Positions 36,734 through 49,100 of a stretch of 64,000 bases of DNA are shown here, in pieces. The DNA is from Phycomyces blakesleeanus NRRL 1555(-). Its lineage: Eukaryota; Mucoromycota; Mucoromycetes; Mucorales; Phycomycetaceae. Under the pieces are notes generated by a model. That model searched no databases, was not told the origin of the DNA, and saw nothing but the letters and a program-made list of their open reading frames with translations. The stretch spans positions 48,943 to 112,942 of the forward strand of contig NW_017265175.1 of the NCBI RefSeq assembly GCF_001638985.1, in the 5' to 3' direction. Numbering within the stretch: position 1 is the stretch's first letter; each line of letters opens with the position of its first letter. The position numbers were made by a program, and so were the translations under genes.

Positions 36734-37526
36734 TCAATTGTTCACAGATTGGATCAAGGTGATATTGTCGCCTTTGAGCATAACTCGGCCTAAGAAAAAA
36801 AAAAGCAAGCAAGCAAAGGATAGTAAATATACAATAGATCCAATAAATCAAAATAATAACAATAATAATAATAATAATATTAATATTAATAGGCAATATT
36901 CTTACCAACACTTCTTCGAGTCTTCTCTTTTGTCATCACTTCCTCTGCATCATCAAGGACAAGGTTCATAAATTCATCAAAGCCCTAATAAAATGAAGAA
37001 GAAAAAGAAAAAGACATGCATTATACACATCTCTCATTATTACAACGAAATTATCACACTTTTTTTCTTTCTTTCTTTCTTTTAAAAATAAATAGAAAAT
37101 AAATAAAGTTGTTTATGAACTTGCAATGATTTGTCCTTCGATTCTCATGTCAGACTTGTCAAAAAGCCAGATCTGCACTCTCGATTTCTAAATTTAAAAT
37201 GTAGATTTCGTTGGTATCTTCAGAATAATTTCGTATGTATTTGTATTGCATCCGTTGTTCGTATATAATCGATGCCTTACGTTTTGCAGATACCTGAAAA
37301 TCAGGTTCTATTTTCAAGCGCGTATAATAATAGCGATGCCAAATATATATAAATTCGATTAGATCAAGTGCAATTTTAAGTTCTTTCTTTCTTCTTATAT
37401 ATACATAGAAAGAGAGAAAGAAAGCAATCCAAATCCAAGCTTTGTCAAGTCCAGCATCAACATGACTTGCGTTTTATAGCTGCTTACAATTGGCTGAACC
37501 ATAATCTTTTGGACCTTTGTAGACAT
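36734..37526 (-). CDS. SME1: Small nuclear ribonucleoprotein E (SmE)
   Basis: Five short exons on the minus strand, 37526-37488, 37307-37281, 37187-37125, 36984-36906 and 36789-36734, encode 87 residues. The protein is one of the seven Sm ring subunits of U1, U2, U4 and U5 snRNPs. Sm1 is [33 protein letters not shown] in two exons and Sm2 is GRVMLKGDNITLIQS; the N-terminus KVQKIMVQPINLIFRYLQN is diagnostic for SmE. The gene is too split to show as long open frames. Intron 3 (37124-36985) has a GC donor, ATT|GCAAGT, because a GT donor two codons on puts a stop after the junction. It is convergent with the ABCD4-like gene. Identity is essentially certain. Confidence 0.95.
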
Positions 37527-38423
37527 GTTTTACTTATTTGTTTGATACTAAAGAGTAATTAAAAGAAGAAAGTGGACGGCTTGTAATCGAGAAAAACGCG
37601 CAGAAAACCATCTTGTAGAATCACACACTCCAACACTCAGACAAGAGTTCAAAAAACATTACACGTCACGTTTAATCAAACACCGCTCAAGGCTGCTTCC
37701 CGGCAACAGTACTTTCCCATATAAAAAGACAAGTCAAAGCTTCATTTATTACACAGACTTGTGTATATGAAATTCTTGGTTATCAATCAAGTCCAGAACA
37801 GCAAAATAAAGGAATAGAAGACAAACGCTCTTTGTAAGTATTGAGGACGAACCTTATCTCAGGTCTCTCCCTCTTGATCTAGGAAAAGTGTGACACTACA
37901 TGATGGTTTGTAAGCAATATTTTTGTGTGTCAAAAATACCAATATACCATCGCGTTTATATACATATCTTTTTTAAATAAATACATAATTCACTGCTCTA
38001 GCTTATAATTTCGTCTCTTTTCTCGGCGTAACAATCGACTTTTTTCCTGTAAGAAATATCCTTCTCAGCATATCTCCTCATCTCATAACCAACAACACTC
38101 ATGTCTCTATATTCAATTTTCTCTGCCTGCCGACATACCAACCTCTAATAAAACTATGCAGTATCAAAACCTTCAATTGATACACAAAATCTAACTGCCT
38201 CATTTTACATCATATGCTACCTAAACTGCAAAATTACATACAGAATATTGACTCATGTCAATGGCTATCATAGTTTTTAGAGTATCTTGAGAAGTCTCTG
38301 TACTAAATAATTAAAACACCTCCCGCTTACAGTGAAATGCCATTTTGACCCACACATTTTCTAGCATAAATAACCCAAAAGTTAATATCAACGGAGGTTC
38401 TTTAGAGTAAAAAAAAAACTTTA

Positions 38424-38492
38424 GATTATGGATCGTAATGTGCCTCACCAGATTATTTGTAGACTTAAAAAAAAAGGCCTTACTTGATTGAT
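38424..38492 (+). repeat. Dispersed repeat, copy 1
   Basis: GGATCGTAATGTGCCTCACC and the following A-rich and TTGATT portions recur in diverged form at 40985-41056 (GGATCACAATGTGTCTCACC). This is probably a fragment of an unidentified element. Confidence 0.5.
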
Positions 38493-39656
38493 TGGGATAT
38501 ATAGCTGATTTTTTATATTTAATTTGCCATTTTAATCAAAAGAATCCTTTTTATAAAGTCTTCTTTTTTTAAATATATATTTCAGCTGTAAATTCCATAA
38601 TATTCAAAGTGTATAGTATATATCTGCTTAAATTTACTATATTCTTTTAGCTATTATGATGCTAGGTGAAAGTAGGTAGATAAGCTAGGGTGTGAAGAGT
38701 TCAAGAGACCTTCAGACTTGATTGATTTAGTGGGATATATGTTATATATGTACATCCAAAAGTGAGTAACTATAATAATAAACAAAGTTAGCACAGTAGC
38801 TATGATCGTCTTTGTGATAGATTGTTGTCAATTTGTATGGATGAAAGTATATAATCAATATAGTATTTCTTATATTTACCTAAAGCCATTACTATCCTTC
38901 TTATCAGAGAGGCCGTGTTGTTTTTTTTTTAGCAATTTCGGATCAAATAACTACAAGTACACACCCCCTCTAACATATTACGGTTTGGTTGTAATATATC
39001 AGGTAGCTGGTTCGGGGTATAAGAGGGTTAATAAACCAGGTTAATGAACCGGGCTATTAATATGTTTTACTTTCTTTTGTGAACCAGATTAACACCACGG
39101 TTCATTACCATAGTGGAAAGCCTTACAACATATCCATTAAATCAATATATTTTTCTTTCATCTGTTTTCTTAAAAACAAACCACAAAAAATGTTTTATTC
39201 TTACAATAAATTTAGTAGTTGCAGCTTTAGATACACGCTTAACAGTTACAAAATGTACCTTGATTAATTGAGACTAACAGCCAACCAACTAATTTTATCA
39301 GCTGATATCTTTCTGATATTTATTTTTTTGACCGTTATGATCTATCTAGATTAACCAAATCATCACATTAGAAATTAAGTTTCACGTGATTAATTACATC
39401 ATTCATGCTTGCGTTAGTCAACATATATTTGGGCGAATATAATTGTGAGGTATTGACTGTAATAGCCCTGCAATAACTTAGAATGCACATTTACACTACA
39501 CAACAATTTGTATCTAAAATAAAACCCTGGGATTTAACTAATCAAATCTAATGTTCATGCTCTACATTTATATAAAACAAACGCGCTAGGTTATAGCTAA
39601 GAGGCATTAAAACCTCTAAGAGGCAATCTAGGCTAATAGACTCCCGTCAAGATTCA

Positions 39657-40140
39657 GTGATATATTGGCACTTATTGTCTGTATTTCACATCAAAATTCC
39701 GTAAAGTACGATTAACCTTGTTATGGTACAAAACGATAATTGAGCAAGTCCATCATCTAAAGTAAGTTTTATCTTTATACAAGCTATGAAATGTACCGTC
39801 TAATGCTAATTGTTTTATTTGCCTGAACCTGACTTTTCTGTATGACACGCCTAGATTCCGTAAAGTCCAGCTGGAATTACTGGGATAGAAGGTATGGCGA
39901 GTATTGTGCTATAATACAGGGGCCTCACTTCTTCTAGTGGCAGTCTGGGTTAGTATATTCATGTCAAAGACATGTGATATACTAGAAGCTCTTGCCTTTA
40001 TTGCACGTCAGAATCCCGTGAAATACAATTGATCTTTCTATACCATAATATACTAAATAAGCAAATTCCCTCACATAAAATATGTTTTATATTTATACAA
40101 GCTTTTTGAAATGCACATATATCTAATTTTCATTTTCATT
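39657..40140 (+). repeat. Diverged direct duplication (period about 330 bp)
   Basis: Segments at 39657-39820 and 39990-40140 share an order of landmarks: GTGATATA, CTTATTG/CTTTATTG, a CCGT(A/G)AA motif, the TTTATACAAGCT stretch and GAAATG(T/C)AC. The intervening copy differs, so this is an old tandem duplication. Confidence 0.45.
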
Positions 40141-40984
40141 TTTTAGAATCTGCTGTTGATAAAAACACCTCTTATGAGAATAGACTCATTGCTCCAATAT
40201 ACACTTAACAAATATAGCATCTTCTTTGAGTAATTAGAATACATAAACTTATATTTATTATAAAGAGTTTATGGGGGTCAAGTACATTAGAAGAGTAGGA
40301 ATTTCATTAATAATAATAATAATAATAAATAAAATAAAGAAGGAAATAATATGTGACCGACCAGTGCGAGCAGCAAGGAAATACTCAAACAAAAATGAGT
40401 GCTAAATAATTTGCTTCTCTTATTATATATATATATATATATAATTTATAGAGCAAAATAGCTCAAGGTAAAAAGATAAAATTTATAAGCATCTTAAAGT
40501 AGGTAAAAAAATTTAGTAACTTTACTAGTAATGTTTTTGTAAACCTTTTTTTTTGGAAAAAAGATTGTGGCTTTATTTGTACTCCACTCTTTGCTTCCAG
40601 CGTATGCTTGTAATGTCAGAATATAGGACGGCTTTCTTCATATAAACGTTTATACAAGCTGATATTCTGTTATGTAGAGCATATATAGATATATAGCTAT
40701 TCTATAATGTCTCTTATGCTAAATAATATTCTCTTTTCTTTAAAAAAAATATCTCTAACTTTTGAACACTCCAAATTGATACCTTTTGGAGTGTTTGGTT
40801 TATGTATTCAACTAAAAAAAAATTGTACTTTTAGAAACAACTCGTATTTTTGCTATTGGGCATTTAAAGAGCTTATTGGAGTGGTGCAAGTTTCCCGAAT
40901 TTCAGGGTTCTATGCTTTTTGAGAGTGAAAAAATCGGATATTTTGATCAAAATTCGAGTAATTGTAATATAATAAACCTCGAAG

Positions 40985-41056
40985 AGGTGGATCACAATGT
41001 GTCTCACCAGGTTACTTAAAGCCAAAAAAAAACATTGCTTATTTGATTCGATTTTT
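40985..41056 (+). repeat. Dispersed repeat, copy 2
   Basis: Diverged partner of the repeat at 38424-38492, in the same orientation and with the same A9 tract in the middle. Confidence 0.5.
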
Positions 41057-43194
41057 AATTTTCTATAATTGAAAAGCTATGATTACCATTGGTGTGCATT
41101 TGCATATGCTTGTAGAAAACTTAAAAAATATCATTTCCAGTACACTCATATTTAATCGACCATAGAAAAGGTTCATTTATACAAAGGCTCCGTGCTTCAA
41201 ACTAAAATAGTCTCAAGCGAACCAAAGCTAGACTATGAACCTCAAAGTAATAAGTGGAATCATACTATACAGTACTGTAGCGCATTATATTGTATTACAA
41301 AACAAAAGTTATAAATCAAAGCCTTTAATCCAACAGAGTATTATTTCTAGGTTATTCGTGCATCCAGTTGAGTTTGGTATACAAGCACAAAATATCAAAA
41401 GCACTAGATCCTATAAATCGATAATTAGTAATCGATAGCGTCTTGTTCCCAGCCAAACAAAACCTATACGTTCAGTAGCAGTAGATTGTCTCTTTGCTTT
41501 CATATTGTGCCGTCAGTCAGTCTGAGCAATAACAGAAAAAAATAGTAAATAAGCAGAGCCTTTAAAAGGTGATTTATATATATGTAATAGCCATTTTACT
41601 AGCTTGATCTATCTGTGACCAGGCTAGCACAATTGCAAGCACCACTACTTTTTCATGGTGTATAGTGTAACATATAAATAATTATAATTATCGATAGAAT
41701 GGTGTATATTTGAACACATATAAATGTAAAGTGTTTCAGGCAGTTGGGTTATGCTGTATTAATTTCTCGGTTGGATTATGATTGGTTTATAAAGTAGTAC
41801 AAACCAAGGTCGATTGACAAACACTAGGCTAGACCCTGTTCTTCTTTTTACTTTTATTATACTCTAAGAACGATGCTTTAACTTGAGGTACCAACGACTT
41901 TCAATAGTCAGGCTGTCAATCCCTTCATACTGAAGCACTGAAAGTACTTTTATTTCAAGAAAGTATTCCTACACTTTGTGTTTATTAACTCAAGACACTG
42001 GTGAAAAAGCTAGAAGAAAAATGGAAGTCTTTCACACGAAAGAAAAGAAAAGATATAAGCAGCAATTTTTTTCGGGGGTGCTTCTTAAACTAATAAAGTC
42101 ACAGCATGTGAAACAAACAAACAAGAAAACAAACAAATAAATATACACAAGACTTTAATTAAAGCTTTATAATCAACACAACTTTACACTTCTTTATTGT
42201 AGTTTAACGTCTAGCCGATTAATACTTTGTATATCAGTAGTACAGCTAAAATGAACACAGAGGCATATATAGTGTCTCGACAAGTGGCTGTTCAAAAGCA
42301 TAAGCCTTGTTAACAGAATCACAACAGAAAGTAGAATAAAAAAGGGGATGGGGGTCCATAGCAACTGAATAATTTGACATGCATATAGTCCACCAATCGG
42401 AAGACATCATTTAAATGTTTTCATGCTAAAGTAAAGTCTGGACCACTATTGCTACTATGCTCCTCTAAGCCCCATGACACATGTGATGTTGCACGGACAG
42501 CACGGACCTTATGTGACATAAAACGAACCAAAAAAAAAAGAGGCAAGAGAAAAAAACAAAAAGTAAAACGAGTGCCTGCACAGCACGTCCTTCAGAATGT
42601 AAGTGATACTTCTTTAAAACCCAAAACCCATATTTTAAGCATAGATATTAAATAAAGAAGTAAAATAGTAATAATATATACATGTTGTCAAGGCTAAAAG
42701 ATAAAAGAAAACCGAAAAAGGAATAAGAAAAAAACCGAATTTTATAATATATTATCAAACTATCATAATAAAAATAATAAAAAAGAACAGCAACTCATGA
42801 TTGAGACGTCATGAGTTTTATAAAAAAAAACACCTATCCAAACAGAACGCGTCAAAACAACTCTCTTCCACATACTATTAATACTTTATACACTTCTTTA
42901 CTGCTCTCTCACAAACTGCTTTAATCAACATAGACGTTAAAGACGAATCATGACCAATACAAATCCATTTTGCTAGTCAAATCTCAGGATTTTATCATAT
43001 GTAAAACAGTCAGTAGCAAGATATAAGACAATACGTCAAAACCAGTACACAGCAAAAATGAAATACCGAGGTCCAACACTGGTTTGACCATCAATCCATC
43101 CAAAGCCTATTCACGCTCAGAAACAAGAGATAAACTGACAGGACTTACTATATTTCAAGGAGTATATGATATTCATCAAAGACACACATTGTGA

Positions 43195-46100
43195 AGATTA
43201 TATTTGTCTAGTCTTTTGACAAACAAGGTCAACGATAAAAAATAAGATCTCCATCCAGGCCTACAGGTATATAAAGGCTCGTTGATTAATCATTCACTGT
43301 CTTTGATATTTCTGTAGGGACTTTTCAGGCAAAGTCAAGCAATCAAGAACAGGTTTCCATCCAGGGCCACAGGTACACCAAGACTCGAGGAGCATATGCT
43401 CATTGTCTTTTGTATGCTTCTAGTGCCTTCCGTCCAGGTCAAGCATCAGGGATCCGATCAGAGTCCATGGTTATCAGGTATATCAAAACTCTATGAGCAG
43501 TTACTCACTTGTTTTTGTATATTTGTAGTATCCATTCCATCCAGGTCAAGCTTCAAGGTCCAGGTCAAGGTCCACGGTTTTCAGGTATATCAAAACTCGA
43601 TGAGCAGTTACTCACTTGTTTTTGTATATTTGTAGTATCCAATCCATCCAGGTCAAGCATCAATGTTCCGATCTCCCAGCTATGGTCATAAGTATAACAA
43701 AAGCATATGCGCATTTACTCACTAGCTTTTATCTATTACTAGTGTCAGCCATCCAGGTCAAGTGTCAAGGACCCGATTTCCCGGCAATGGGTATAGGTAT
43801 AACAAATCGTTGTGGGAATATACTCACTAGTTATAATATATTTATAGTGTTCAGTCATCGATGTCAGGCGCCAAGGTTGCGATCTTCCAGCCAAGGTTAT
43901 AGGTATAACAAAACATTATGGAAATATACTCACTGGTCTTAATATGTTTTTAGTGTTCACTCATCCAGGTCAATCAACAGGATTCTGATCTCCCGTCCAT
44001 GGTTATAGGTATAACAAAACGTTATGGCAATATACTCACTATTTTAAATATATTTCTAGTGTTTAGCCATCCATGTCAAGCGTCCAGGTTCCGATCTCCC
44101 AACCATGTTTACAGGTATAACAAAACGTTATGCGCATTTACTCGTATGCTTTTATCTATTACTAGTGTTCAGCCATCTAGGTCAAGTTTCAAGGTTCCGA
44201 TTGCCCGCCCATGGTTAAAGGTATAAAAAACGTTATGGGCATATATTGACTAGTTTTTATATTTATTTGTGAACTCCAGCCATCCGTGTCAAGCGTCAAG
44301 GACCCGATCGCCCGTCCATGGTTATAGGTATAAAAACATTATGAGCGTATACTCATTAGTTTTTATATTTATTTAAGACTCCAGCCATCCGTGTCAAGCG
44401 TCAAGAACCCGATCCCCCGTCCATGGTTACAGGTATAAAAACATTATGGGCAAATACTTACTAGCTTTTATCTATTTCTAGTCTCCAGTCATCAATGTGA
44501 AGCGGCAAGGACCCGATCGACCGTCAATGGTTATAGGTAAAAAAAACCATTAGGGACATATACACACTAGCTTTTATCTATCTCTAGTCTCCAGCCATCC
44601 AGGACAAGCATCAAGGTTCCGATCTACCAGCTATGGTTATAGGTATAACAGAACGTTATGCGCATTTACTCACTAGCTTCTATCTAGTACTAGTGTTCAG
44701 CCATCCAGGTCAAGTGTCAAGGACCCGATCGCCCGGCCATGGGTATAGGTATAACAAAACGTTATGGCAATATACTCACTATTTTAAATATATTTCTAGT
44801 GTTCCGCCAATCATGTCAAGCGTCCAGGTTCCCATCTCCCTGCCATGGTTATAGATGTAAAAAACATTAGGGACATATACTCACTAGCGTTAATATATGT
44901 CTAGTGTTCAGTCATCCAGGTCAAGCATCTAGGTTCTGATCGCCAATCCATGGTTAAAGGTATAAAACAACATTATGGGCGTATACTCACTGTTTTTATC
45001 TAGTTCTAGTCTCCAGCCATCCAGGTCAAGCATCAAGGTACTACTCGCCCGTCAATGGTGACAGGTATAACAAAATGTTATGGGCATATATTCACTAGTT
45101 TTAATATATCTCTAGTGTTGGGCCATCCAGGTCGAGCATCAAGGTTCCGATCTCCCAACTATGTTTACAGGTATAACAAAACATTATGCGCATTTACTCA
45201 CAAGCTTTTATCTATTACTAGTGTTCAGCCATCCAGGTCAAGTGTCAAGGTTCCGATTTCCCGGCCATGGTTAAAGGTATAAAAAAATTGGTATATACTC
45301 ACTAGTTTTGATTTAGTTCTAGTCTCCAACCATCTGGTCAAACATTAAGGTTCTAATCTCCCAGCCAAGGTTATAGGTATAACAAAACGTTATGGGCATA
45401 TACTCACTAGTTTTAATATATGTCTAGTGTTCAGTCATCCAGAACAAGCATCACGGTTCTGATAGCCCGTCTATGGTTATAGGTATATAAAAACATTATG
45501 GGCATATACTCACTAGCTGTAATATACTTCTTGTGTTCAGTCGTCCAGGTCAAGCATCAAGGTTCTGATCTCCCCGCCATGGTTATAGGTATAAAAAACA
45601 TTATGGGCATATACTCACTAGATTTAATATATCTCCAGTCTCCAGCTATCCAGATCAAGAATCAAGATTCCGATCTCCCCGCCATGGTTATAGGTATAAA
45701 AAGCATTATGGGCATATACTCATTATTTTAATCTAGTTCTAGTCTCCAGCCATCCAAGTCGAGCGTCAAGGTGCCGATCTCCCGTTTTATGGTTATAGGT
45801 ATAACAAAAATCGATGAGCAATCACACTCGGCTTTATTTATTTCTAGTGTTGAATCCACCAAGATCATGCTTCACGGATCCGGATTCAGTCCGTGGCTAT
45901 AGGTATACAAAAACTCGATGAGCAATTACTCATTGGATTTTATATATTTCTAGTGTCTACTCATCCACGGCAATTATCAGGATCCGATTTTCATGAATTG
46001 TTATAGCTAACCAAGTTTCCTTTAAACCTTTACTTAAAACAAACTATACTCTTTATTTATACTTTCTTTTGATGGCAAAGAACGATGATCAAATATACAT

Positions 46101-49100
46101 CCATTATGGAAGGTATACAAGTCGTTCTTGGCCATTACTAACCTAGAAGTATATATGACTATTGTTTTTACTCTCCAGGCCAAACAGCAAGGATCAAAAC
46201 TCAAATTTGGGCTACAGGTAAACAAGTCTTCTTGAGCTTTTACTTACTGTCATTTATATATTTCTAGTGTTTTTTTTTCCTTAAAGTTCAAATATCAAAG
46301 ATCTGATTTCAAATCAAGGTTACGGGTACACACTTTTCTCTCTGTCTTTACATGGTTTCTTTTGTATTGGCCTAGTGTGTTTACGATCCGGCTACACAAT
46401 GAAAATTTTGTTTTCCTTCCAGTGCGACAGGTATATACATCTAGTTCGGCCTTTAGTTACTGTTGGCTTTATTTCTCTACTGGCTTCATAGTCCAAGCCA
46501 GCCATCATGGATCCTATATCCGTCCAGTGTTACAGGTATACACTTCTCTTTGGGATTTTACTTACTGTCGGTTTTAATTTTCTACTGTCCTTAAAGTCAA
46601 GGCCAACGACCAATCATCTGATATCCGCCTAGAATTACAGATATAAAAATGTTATTGGGCCGTTACTTATAATTGTTTTTGTTTCTCTAGTGTCCTTGCA
46701 GTCAAGGGTAACGAGCAAGAACCCGGTCTTCATATTGGGATATAGTGTTACGCATCTCTTTGATTTTTGACTTGCTGCAAACTGTATTTTTTCTCGTGAC
46801 TTTACAGTCAAATTCAACACTCAAGGATTCGGTTTCCATCAAGTTTTACAGGTATACAAATCTGACAAGTGCTTTTATTTAATGTGTCTTTTTTTTTGTC
46901 AAGTGCCTTTACTGTCTATGCCAATGATTCCGAATCCGAGCCCTATCCAGAGTGACAGGTATACAAATATGTTTGCGTCTTTACTAACTTTTAGTTTTAT
47001 ATGTCTAGTGCCTATACGGTTTAGGCCGAAGAACTAGGACTTGATATTCATCCAGACTTGCAGATATATATTTTTCGTTGGGCCGTTGATTATTGGCTTT
47101 TTTTATCCGTCTATTGTTTTTACTGTCAAGGGCAACCATCAAGGATTCGATCTCCATCCAGTATGACAGGTATACACTTTTCTTTGGGTTTCTACTTATC
47201 GCTTGTTTTTTTTTGTCTAGTGTTTTCACCGCCCAGGTCGAAGAACAAGGATTTCTTCTTCATCCACGGTTACAGGTATACAATTCTCTTTTAGCCTTTG
47301 CATAACGCTTGTTTGATTTTTCTAATTTCATTAATGTCTATGCTAAATAATAAGCATCTACTCTCCATCTAAGGCCATAGGTTTAAAAAATATTTTTAAG
47401 TATTATTTTACTATTTATTAATTAATTAATTATTATTTTTTAATTTTACACAGCCAAGGCCAATCGATCCAGGTTTACTGTCCTCTAGGGTAACAAGTAT
47501 ATGTACATACCTGATCGTTTACTTACTGCTTGTTGTTTCGAGTAATTTTTATTTATTCAAACTGAATTACCAAAGTTTTACTATCTACCTCGTGCCTGAG
47601 GTATACAGGTCTCATTTAGTACTCACGTATCACTTATTATTCTGTCTAGCTTTTTTATAGTTTAAGCCAGCAATCGGGTTTTTAATCTCCATTAAGGATT
47701 AAAGGTATACATGACTATGTGAACCTTTACTTACTAGCTATTATATTTTCTAGTCTTTTTACAGGAAAGGCCCACAATTAATATGAGTTGTCTATCCGGG
47801 GGGGACAGGTATACAAATCTGCCAAAAAATCTACTTACTATATATTTGCATAATGTTTTTACAGCCGAAGCCAACGATCAAAGCTTTGATATTCTTTTGG
47901 GCTCACAGGTATAAAAGTCTCTTTGACTTTTTAGGTACTATCAGTTGTTTTGTTCTAACCCTTTCTTCTCCGTAGCAAGCGTTCAATGCTCAGCTCTACA
48001 TCAAAGGTCGCAGGTATACAAGAATCTTTAAGCAATTTACTAAAAATTAGATTTTCCTAGCGTTTACATAGTCAAGGCGAAATGATCATGTTCTTTCTAT
48101 CCATTCAAGGTTCTGGGTACACACGCACATTTTAGCATTTATTCTTCACTGGTTGAATCTTTTTAATCTTTGACAGTCCATGCCGAGAATCAAGGTCGCA
48201 CTTCAAAAAATAGGGTTAAGGTATACATGCCTTTTTAAGCATTTACTTACTACTAGATGCTTTATTCAGACTTTATACAGTCGAGACCAAAGATCAAGAG
48301 CCCGATTTCCGCATAGATTTACAGGGATACAAGTGGCTTTCTTTACCCATTAACATATTGATAGCTGTTTGAAGCAGTCTTTTTACAGTTCAATTCAACA
48401 GTCAAGGTTCAAATCCCCGTCAAAAATCACTGATATACTGCCACTTTTTAGTATTTACTTACTGCCAATTGTGTTTCTTTAGTCTACTCACAGAAAAGGC
48501 CAACAATCAAGATGCCACTCTCCTTCTTGGATGTTAGGTATACCAGTATCTTTGGGTATTTACCTATTACCAGCTTTAGTTCGGTAGTCTTTTCACAATT
48601 GAGGCCAACACCCAAGATTCCATAGTTCATGCAGGGTTACTGGTATATATACCTCTTTGAGCATTTGCTTGGTGTCTGCTATATTTGTCTAGTCTTTTCA
48701 TAGTCAAGGCTACTAATTGAGATTCCGCTGCTCATCTAGGGTAAAAGGTATATATGCTTTTTTTTTAATAGTTAATCATTGCTTGTTGAAATTGTCTAAC
48801 AATTTTACAGTCAACGCTGATGATCAAGTTTCTGCTATTCGTCGAGGTAACAGGCGTACACCCTCCTTTGAATATCTTTCTATCATCCATCATATTTATC
48901 TAGTCATACCATAGTCCACACCAAGGTTCAAGAGTTTAGTCTCCACCCAGGTTCACAGACATTCAAGTATAATTGCCCTTTTAGGACTGCCGGCTGCTAT
49001 TGCCTATTGCTTTTAATATATAGGTCAAGGGATAAATTTCCTACTCTCAACCATGAGCCACAGGTATCACCGTTTATTTTGAACATTTATTTATTATCGA

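Larger units (their letters stand above)
37527..43190. other. AT-rich gene desert with old duplications
   Basis: Roughly 5.7 kb without any supportable gene. Open frames are short and Ile/Asn/Lys/Tyr-rich. The region contains a diverged direct duplication of about 150 bp (39657-39820 and 39990-40140), a dispersed pair of about 70 bp (38424-38492 and 40985-41056), (AAT)n near 40310 and (TA)n at 40424-40443. It separates the gene-bearing left part from the tandem array. Confidence 0.55.

Noticed and set aside
43396..45731. Chains of open frames of 60-108 codons across the tandem array
   Set aside because: They cross unit boundaries in changing frames, the period is not a multiple of three, and no frame persists across the array.
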